DNA from: Rosa chinensis
Taxonomy: Eukaryota; Streptophyta; Magnoliopsida; Rosales; Rosaceae
DNA length: 64,000 nucleotides
Assembly (NCBI RefSeq): GCF_002994745.2
Contig: NC_037094.1
Coordinates: 66,712,319-66,776,318 of the forward strand
Reading direction: 5' to 3'
Notes under the pieces: model-generated
Seen by the model: the letters and a program-made list of their open reading frames with translations, nothing else
Databases searched by the model: none
Told to the model about the DNA's origin: nothing
Position numbers and translations under genes: made by a program
In this document: piece by piece, positions 57,090-64,000 of the stretch
How the letters are laid out: every line of letters starts with the position of its first letter
Position numbering within the stretch: the stretch's first letter is position 1

Positions 57090-58690
57090 CCCGCCCGTTG
57101 CTGCGGGTTTTATTATCAATCAATGTATTTGTAATAATGCACTCTAGCTAGGTTGTTTTGGCTGGAAAACTAAAATGTATTGCACAGTTGCAAAAATATT
57201 AATCTACATTGTGAGGTGCGGTGAGTAATGTGCTCATGTAGATAAATAACAATTTGATTTACTCACTCTTAAAAACAATTGAAACTGTTTGAAATGAAGA
57301 AGTTTAGAAGATGAAGAAAATATTATTAAGGATCCTTTAATCTTATACAATTCAATTGATAAAGCATGGCACTTTCTTGACATTACAAAAGATCTAATAC
57401 AAATTGAGAAACATATCTCTAGTATGGCCTGTACCTCCAATCTGATCTTGACCGTCTCCCACCTCCCATTCCATAACCCCACTGCAGATTAAGATTGCAC
57501 AATGTAATATGTTAGCAACTGATTTGGATTACAAAAAAAAAAAGTCCCATCCTTTTGCTTAAAGAGATTAACCAAGAAACCATAATGCTGATCTTTACTT
57601 GCCTGATCTTTGTTGTACCATTTGATGAATATGGCTCTCTATGCTTATACCTATTAATCTACGGAAGTTCAATACAAAGTTTAATACTTCTGTAATAAGA
57701 ATTCACAATAATCTAAAGACAACATACCTACAGAAGATATATCCATTTGAACCAAATGAACTTGTAACTTTCTAGCCAGTCATTTCGAGTTTAGTCATTG
57801 TCTTTCCTCATCTCTGCACAAAAGTTTTTGTGGCAAGAATCAATGACCTGAAGTCCATCTGTTATAAACTTTATCTTTCTGTATAGAAGCTTGACAATAT
57901 ATTCCCATTATATGGCAATGTTTTTCAGTCAAGATGAACCTTTTGTTTCCCGCAAACCACTTCCAAAACTGCCTTCTTTTCTTCTAGTTGGCTTCTCCAT
58001 CCAACCAAATCTACCTCATGCAAAGACTTGGTCACTGATCGGGTTACCATATTTTCCATCTCCAACTTGGGGTATCTGGTTAGGGGTACTTTTAATCTTC
58101 TCCGCAATTTGTAGAGCAGCTTTGGGCCTACAATTGTTATATCACCTGAGTAATTCAAATCATCAATGAGTCCAACTTTTATTTCAGAATTGTCCCTTTG
58201 TATATGGAATATGATAAGATGAGAATTATGAGAGGACTACGAAATACCTGCTCCAACTCACCAACTGTTAAAACAACAATATTTGGATGAGGGTTCTTGC
58301 ATATCCGATATATCGGCTTCTCTACCACATCACCATGTAAAGCCACCAAACCTTACATTCAACTGAACAATTCTCGATCAATTTTTTTTTATTTTTTTTA
58401 TGACAGGCAGGCGATCAGTTTCAGTCGTTTTAGAGATGCGACATTCCATATATTATAAAAAGGCTTTTTTTTTTTTTTTTTTAAGGATGTTAGACAAAGA
58501 AACAAAATCAAGAAAAGGAAATCTACAGCTTCTTTCATTCGTTCCCAAAATATGCCACCATGTTACACTTCTGCAATCATAATGACCTAAAAAGTGCAAA
58601 AGAAATACAACAATAGCCACAAGGACTAAAACGGCAGTTTGTGGTAGTTAGGTAGTAGAAGCCAGAAGCCCCGAGCTCATACTGGTCACT
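57090..58690. other. Intergenic stretch between QCR9 copy b and the membrane-protein gene
   Basis: A GC-rich imperfect palindrome (CACCCGCCCGTTGCTGCGGG) occurs at about 57089-57108. The rest is AT-rich. Open frames at 57891-58169 (+) and 57925-58158 (-) overlap each other and show no domain I recognise. Confidence 0.35.
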
Positions 58691-58693
58691 TTG

Positions 58694-59227
58694 TTATATA
58701 TATACTTGTAGCAGGTAAGAATGGAAGTAATTGCAAGCCAAGATTGTAAGCCAGCAGAGCACATAGATGAAGCCGGTGACACATTTGAACCAGAGAGCGG
58801 GAAATGGAATAGTGATGGATATGAAGATTGCAGTGACCCCAAGGAAAATGTCGACTCGCTCGAGCACCTGAGCCGCTTGTTCGAACATGGAGCGAATACA
58901 TCTGCCAACAAAGAAGCAAGTAAAGGCAAGTATTATGGTGAATCCGAGGAAGCAAAAGATTGCAGGGAGCTGTGAGCGGATTTGGGCGGAGAGGAGAGCC
59001 ATTTCGATGGCGGATGCCGAGCAGAACAGAGCAAGTATATTTGCCCAATAATGTAGCAGGTGGTCGTTGGGTTGTTTGGGGCCTTTGGGCTCTTCTGCTG
59101 CCGGTGGTTGACCCATTTCTACGTCCGTTGGTTGAGCCATTTCTACGTCACGAGGATCAGGAACCCGACCAAGTTTTGCAATGACTCCCCGGAGAAATGT
59201 TTTGAGACCATTGGTAGAGAACCTCAT
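58694..59227 (-). CDS. Four-helix membrane protein of unknown function
   Basis: A single-exon frame of 177 residues. The basic N-terminus is followed by a short repeat (DVEMAQP, DVEMGQP, residues 27-41). Then come four hydrophobic segments at about 60-80, 88-108, 125-147 and 149-168, with a charged loop between the second and third. No catalytic motif was seen and no family was recognised. An upstream in-frame ATG exists at 59320, but the TATA box at 59290-59297 lies downstream of it and the intervening codons are a lysine run from a poly-A tract, so the ATG at 59227 is preferred. Confidence 0.6.
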   Translation of the reverse strand: MRFSTNGLKTFLRGVIAKLGRVPDPRDVEMAQPTDVEMGQPPAAEEPKGPKQPNDHLLHYWANILALFCSASAIEMALLSAQIRSQLPAIFCFLGFTIILAFTCFFVGRCIRSMFEQAAQVLERVDIFLGVTAIFISITIPFPALWFKCVTGFIYVLCWLTILACNYFHSYLLQVYI

Positions 59228-59289
59228 TTTTTTTTTTTTTTTTTCTGGGTACTCTCTTGAGTCTCTTCTCTGGACATCTCCTTTTGTAC

Positions 59290-59297
59290 TATTTATA
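59290..59297 (-). promoter_or_regulatory. Probable TATA box of the four-helix membrane protein gene
   Basis: TATAAATA on the minus strand, 63 bases upstream of the chosen ATG (59227). This supports the shorter start. Confidence 0.5.
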
Positions 59298-60599
59298 GGA
59301 GATTTGTGCTCAAGGAACATTGTCCTAGTGAGTACCAGGGTAACGGTGCCTTCAAATTTACACGTATGACCCTTGGGCTTTAAGTAGAGAAAGGCCCATT
59401 GCAGTTCACAAGCAGTTAAGTAGACAAAGACTTCTTTTTTCTTTTCTTTCTTTTTCCTTCATCATCTCCTGTATTTTGCTCCACACACAAGGCCAAAAAC
59501 AAAAAGAGAAATCAAACACGAGTGTCACTATCTGTCCCATCCTTCTTTTTTTTGGTCTGAGTCGGTGAGTCCCACATCATCCGAGTGTCACTATCTATTG
59601 CGACGTCCCACAACGTTTTTGCCCTCACCCTTCCTTGGTAACAGTAACTGTCGTAGGAGTGAAACATTTACCTTTTTACCCTCACCCTTCCTTAGTAACA
59701 GTAACTCTTGTAGGAATGATACCTTTACGTTTTTACCCTCACCCTTCCTCTCTTGGGATTTTTGCCCTCACTGTTTCTCCTGTACTTTTCCGGATTTGCC
59801 CCCAATGCGCGTGTGGACCTCTACCGTTTCCCAAGGTAAGCATATAGGTGAAGAAAAAGAAGGTCTCGGTCATAGTCATACCAGGTTAGTTATGTGAGCG
59901 AAGGTAGGGGTCGAGTCTCCGGCTGACTGCAGTGTATTATAGTTTAATTTCCTCAATTATTCTTTAATTTCTGTATTGTGTTACAGCAAGTTTACCGGGC
60001 TTGTTCTTGCCTGGGCACCACATCAAAAGGAGGTTAGGGGGGGGGGGAGAGGATTTTCGGACTGTTCATCATTCCACCGGATCTAGGGCAAGACTACAGG
60101 GGGAGGCCCAGGGCACCATCTCGGGCACCATGGTGACTGAGCCCGTGACCCAGGCTGCCAGGCTGGCCCAAGAAGAAGAGAAGAGGGGAGACGCGCGTAG
60201 CCGAAGACGTGAAGCCCAACCGCTAGTCTTCTAGCGGCGACAGGACAGCAGGCACGTTGGGCGCCACGATTTTGTCGTCTAGTGGCGTGGGGGTGCGACG
60301 TGGCGTGTAGCCGTTGGGCTACTTTTCAGTTTGAATGCAACGGTCCACAGATCTGGACCGTTGATTTTGATAATTAAAGGGATCTGACGGCTATAAATCT
60401 AGTACAAGAGGTTTAAAAATAAATAAATAAATAAATAACCGTTAGATTTCAACGGTAACAAAAAAATTATAACCACAATTTCCTATAAATACCTCACCTC
60501 CTATTTTACTTCTCACACCAAAAAAATCATCTTTCTTCCTCAAAATTTTTTGTTCCTTCTCCTCATAGCTTTCATACTCTACAATTTTTTGATTCCAAT
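59298..60599. other. Spacer with repeats before the Harbinger element
   Basis: Holds the tandem repeat at 59615-59765, a G-run near 60040, and stem-forming inverted words around 60220-60470 (CCGCTAGTCTTCTAGCGG; ACCGTTAGATTTCAACGGT; CGGTCCACAGATCTGGACCG). The stems may mark the left end of the Harbinger element, but no terminal repeat could be confirmed. Confidence 0.35.
59615..59765 (+). repeat. ~62-bp imperfect tandem repeat, 2.5 copies
   Basis: Unit TTTTACCCTCACCCTTCCTT followed by AGTAACAGTAACT and CGTAGGAGTGA-like sequence. Copies start near 59615, 59676 and 59731; the last is partial. Confidence 0.65.
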
Positions 60600-62124
60600 A
60601 TGAGTGTACGAGGCAATACGATTGTCCAACCCGTAGGAGATCCAAGTATTGACGGGACACGTTGGCAGACTATTGAAGACATTCAATTGTGCAAGTCTTG
60701 GAGGACTGTTAGCCAAGATCCGTCAAAGGGTACGGAACGAAGAAAAGATGATCTATGGATAGATGTACGCCAACACTATGCCGAACATTGGGATGGATAT
60801 GTCCGATCAATTCAAGCTTTTCAAGGGAGGTGGAAAACCTTGAAAGTCGAACTTTATGTTTGGCATTGTGCGTTAAGGCAAGCGAAAAGTTGGTACAAGA
60901 GTGGTGCGAATATGATTGATGAGGTATGAATTTGTAATGTAACACGAATTTTAATTTTTATGATTCTTTTAGTGTATATTTAATTAGTTGATACATCTTA
61001 CTTTAAATTATTAGTTGAAATATTTTGTTGATAATTATACTTTAAATTATTAGTTCATATATTAAAATTTAGTTGATAATTATACTTCAAATTAGTACTT
61101 CATAAGCATACTTTATACTTCATTTTATTTAAATTATACATTATACTCGCCTTATACTTAAATAGTTGATACATTGTACCTCGTTTATATTTGTACTAAT
61201 AGATTTATATTTTTTTTAAAAATTAAATAACGACGTCAAGCACAAGATTTGTGGAGAGCTGCGATGACCAAATCGAAAGGAACAGAAAAAAAAGGTGATC
61301 TCATTAGTTTAGAATGTTACGAGATTGTTAAGGGCTTTTAACAATTTGATGACATTCCAAACCATTCCTCTTCGGCTGGAGGAACCTCCAGGGGAGGAAC
61401 TGAACGGATGCACACACAACAATCCGTTCCTGATTCTCATGTCCAGTTGGACATAGATGCAGATGAGGTAAACGCCGATGCAACTCCCAATCCTTCGGTG
61501 AGGCCTTAAGGAAAGAAGGCTGCCAAAGAAGCTCTTCGGAAAGGAAAGAAAGCATCTAATGATTCCAGTCCTCTGACGAACACTGTGGAGACTATAGCAA
61601 CCAACCAAACATCAATGATGTCTGCCAAGGAGAAACGTGATGAGGAATATGCTCGACATCTCCGTGACCAACAACAACGAGATTATATACGCTTGCAAAT
61701 AGATATGCGAAACGAGGCATTCAAAATTCAAGAGAGGGAAGATCGTATTATGGAGATGGACACAAGTAAGATGACGCCAACAAAAAAGAATTACTGGCAA
61801 AGAAAACAAAAAAAAATTGCAGAGAAAGAAGCTGAAGATGCAACCCGTGGATCTAACATCCCACAACCACCATTCCCCGGTGGGTATTATCCACAATCTC
61901 CGTTCTCCGGTGGCTATCCACAACCTCCTTTCCCCGGTGGCTATCCACAACCACCATTCCCCGGTGGGTATTATCCACAATCTCCTTTCCCCGGTGGCTT
62001 CCCACAACCACCATTCACCGATGGTGTCCCTTCCCCACCTTTCTCTTCGGGTGAATCCACCAACTCCAACCATATGGATGACCCCACAAACACAAATTGG
62101 ATTCCTAATGAAGATGAGGATTAG
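60600..62124 (+). pseudogene. PIF/Harbinger ORF1 (Myb/SANT-like, NAM-associated type)
   Basis: Exon 1 (ATG at 60600, to about 60923) has the trihelix/Myb-like layout W-x(n)-CKSW ... W-x3-HY...W ... RWKTL, as in the DNA-binding partner protein of Harbinger transposases. A GAG|GTATGA donor ends it. After an AT-rich intron, exon 2 reads GDLISLECYEIVKGF and is broken by TAA near 61338 and again near 61507. From 61585 it is open, with a charged coiled coil (EKRDEEYARHLRDQQQRDYI) and a C-terminal Pro/Gly-rich repeat region to the TAG at 62122-62124. In the family, ORF1 helps recruit the transposase to the ends. Confidence 0.75.
61860..62035 (+). repeat. Coding tandem repeat, 27-30 bp units (Pro-Gln-Pro/Ser-Pro-Phe-Pro-Gly-Gly-Tyr)
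   Basis: Six to seven units of CCACAACCACCATTCCCCGG type, with alternation between YPQPPFPGG and YYPQSPFPGG. Variants differ by third-base changes and one extra Tyr codon. Confidence 0.85.
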
Positions 62125-62411
62125 GAAAATTAGGGAGTTATATATTTTAAATAATTGTATTGTTATGATTCAAATGCTTGGTTTTTGACTTATGTAATAT
62201 TGGATTGATGAAATTAAAATTTATTTGAATAATACCCTTACAAATGAAAAGCTAAATGAAACCACACAAACATAATTAAAAACATTAAAACTATAGTAGA
62301 ATCCACACAAACATAATTAAAAACATAAAAACTAATAGAAAACACACACAAATAGCAGATCTAGATACTCCTATTGCCTTGAAATTGCCAAAAGTGTTGA
62401 ATGAGGTATTC

Positions 62412-63622
62412 CTAAAGGTTGGAGTGACTGTGCTCAGATCTAATTTGTTGGTAGCGGTCCATGAATCCGTTCATATGATGAGCATCTCTACAAACAGGAT
62501 CGAAGTCTCTACCGGTTGGTCCCTCCCATACCTCAGCAATCCTGGGCCTCATATTGTTATCCTCCTCATCATCGGACTCCAACTCATCATTGCTGTCTTC
62601 AGGTCGTTCATTTTCGACAATCATGTTGTGTAATATAATACACGTCAACATAATGTATCGAAGGTCCTCTTTATGCCACCCACGAGCAGCTCCTCTAACA
62701 ATACCAAACCGTGACTGTAATATACCAAAACACCTTTCTACATCATTCCTATACCCCTCTTGAGCCTTTGCAAACTCGATTTCCTTGGGGCGTTTAGGAT
62801 TTCGAACAGTTTTCAAGAAAGTCGCCCATCGAGGATAAATACCGTCGACGAGATAGTACCCTAGACTGTGAGCTCTGTTGTTAACTTGGAATTGGATCAG
62901 AGGTGCTCTACCGTCAACTTTGCCAAGACGTTCAGGTCGTTGCATGCCCCAGGCATTCCAAAGAATGCGTGCCAAATCCAGGTGTCGTAAGATGCAACTG
63001 CTTCTAGGATGATAGTGTGGATCAGTTTCCTACCACTATATTTTCCAGCCTAACCTGTCGGACAATTCTTCCATTGCCAATGCATACAGTCGATGCTCCC
63101 AATCATTTATGGAAAACCTCTCCTCTCAGCTTTGGTAAGAAGTCGTCTGAGGTCGGCTGCAGTAGGAGCGCAGAGGTATTTTGTTGAGTAAAGATCAACA
63201 ATTCCTCGTGTAAAGTGCTGAAGGGCTGCGACGGAGGTGGATTTCGTCATCCGACAATACTCAGTACATTGATCTGCCCCTGCACCGTACGCAAGCATTT
63301 GCAAGGCAGCTGTCATCTTCTGCTCCGGAAGCAGTCCGACTTTGCCGGTAGCATCTGACCTTTGAACAAAGTAACGATCATACTGGCAAAGGTCAGCAGA
63401 TATACGCTTGAAGAGATTGAGACTCATCCTGTAACATGTTCGGAACTCCAGATCTTTAAACACTGGCCGGTCGACAAAGTAGTCGGCCAACATACCTTTG
63501 CCCCTTTCTTCTCTAAGTCGTTCCTCATTTGGTGCACGACCCAGATGAGAACCGCGCCCTCAGTGTTGGTTTCCAGATTCTTCTGCGACTGCAGCAATGA
63601 CAATGGCGTTGGTGGCCATCAT
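62412..63622 (-). pseudogene. PIF/Harbinger DDE transposase (HARBI1-like)
   Basis: Starts near ATG 63622. Typical blocks are FKDLEFRTCYRMSLNLFKRI, the helix-rich N-terminal half ending KAERRGFP, GSIDCMHWQWKNCP with the first catalytic Asp, LVDGIYPRW with the second, and QEGYRNDVERCFGILQSRFG with the catalytic Glu. ILHNMIVENE follows and an acidic tail ends at TGA/TAA 62412. Breaks: a TGA near 63560, TAA at 63107-63109, TAG at 63050-63052 and a frameshift between about 62940 and 62990. The enzyme would cut and paste the element, usually into TWA targets, but is dead here. Confidence 0.85.
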
Positions 63623-63784
63623 CTTCATCTTAAGACCGTCGAATTTGATCCCACAAATTGTTCATTGCAACGAGGGAAATTTAGGAAATATGTAATGCTA
63701 GAGATATGAAAAGGGTGAAGGTTTGTTAAGCTCGGATGGTGTGTGTATGTAGTGAAAACATCATGTCTATTTACTGAAATTTTT

Positions 63785-64000
63785 CACACATAAAAGTGTC
63801 GGTGGGTTATCACTCACTCATTTCGAAAAATTGTCGGTGGTGTGCATGTGATAAAAGTGTCGGTGGATTTTTAAATTTTTTCACACTTTTCAAAAAACTT
63901 GTCTGTGGTGTGCATATGATAAAAGTGTCGGTGGAGTTTTAATTATTTTCGTACTTTTCAAAAACTTTGTCTGTAGTGTATATATGATAAAAGTGTCGGT
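63785..64000. repeat. Tandem repeat array around TAAAAGTGTCGGTGG
   Basis: TAAAAGTGTCGGTGG or its start recurs at 63791, 63852, 63920 and 63988 (spacings 61, 68 and 68), with TTGTC(T/G)GT(A/G)GTGTGCAT between copies. It continues past the window. Probably subterminal repeats of the Harbinger element or another transposon. Confidence 0.75.

Larger units (their letters stand above)
60600..64000. mobile_element. PIF/Harbinger DNA transposon, decayed, running past the right edge
   Basis: It carries the two genes of plant PIF/Pong elements, ORF1 (Myb/SANT-like DNA-binding) on the plus strand and DDE transposase on the minus strand, converging near 62.1-62.4 kb. Multiple stops in both genes. Neither terminal inverted repeat was found; the right end is outside the window or hidden in the 3' tandem repeats. 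Confidence 0.8.

Noticed and set aside
57085..57115. GC-rich palindrome CACCCGCCCGTTGCTGCGGG suggesting a Helitron end
   Set aside because: No TC start, no CTRR end with hairpin and no A/T insertion site could be located nearby.
57891..58169. Overlapping sense and antisense open frames in the spacer
   Set aside because: Neither strand shows a recognisable domain, promoter or splice context.
63785..64000. Regular repeats resembling a CRISPR array
   Set aside because: Plant nuclear DNA; the units are long imperfect tandem repeats without unique spacers.

Overview
This window is nuclear DNA from a eudicot plant. The evidence is intron-containing genes with GT-AG junctions, a TIR-type NLR, a miR160-targeted auxin response factor, and plant-type LTR, LINE, hAT, Mutator, CACTA and Harbinger elements. 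A rosid, perhaps Rosaceae, is plausible because the NLR carries tandem post-LRR exons like the Prunus Ma gene. That assignment is inference, not proof. All calls are by eye; no database search was run.

Layout. 0-8 kb: a TIR-NB-LRR gene in seven exons (2427-7792, +). Every exon is open except for one missing base in the TIR exon. 9-18 kb: an endogenous caulimovirid (pararetrovirus) copy with primer-binding site, movement protein, coat protein, zinc knuckle, protease, reverse transcriptase, RNase H, a long unexplained C-terminal region and a promoter-like 3' region. It is decayed by in-frame stops and split by a 974-bp hAT MITE with a perfect 8-bp target duplication. 21.6-26.3 kb: a LINE with a 14-bp target duplication, itself carrying a 425-bp Mutator-like MITE with a 9-bp target duplication. 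Two diverged copies of one ~0.7-kb host sequence (8.06-8.72 and 26.74-27.55 kb) bracket the virus-LINE block.

28-37 kb holds two well-supported housekeeping or developmental genes on the minus strand. One is an ARF17-like auxin response factor (28343-30794) with a miR160 site. The other is translation initiation factor eIF5 (34454-35770), with a ~1.1-kb intron in its 5' leader.

37-57 kb is a locally duplicated neighbourhood built around QCR9, the small subunit 9 of mitochondrial complex III. Copy a (42127-53512) keeps a complete 72-codon reading frame, but its first intron has grown to ~10.5 kb through a Copia element inserted in the opposite half of the intron. That Copia element contains a 3576-bp TG...CA unit that looks like a solo LTR. 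Copy b (55524-56973) has a normal 408-bp first intron, which serves as the empty site, but carries three unusual substitutions. A third, exonless relic (37.36-39.02 kb) abuts a truncated MED11 (Mediator subunit) pseudogene. A GC-rich A-tailed retroposon and a probable mitochondrial-protein retropseudogene lie in the same block.

57-64 kb: an unidentified four-helix membrane protein gene (58694-59227, -), then a decayed PIF/Harbinger transposon with convergent ORF1 (+) and DDE transposase (-) that runs out of the right edge.
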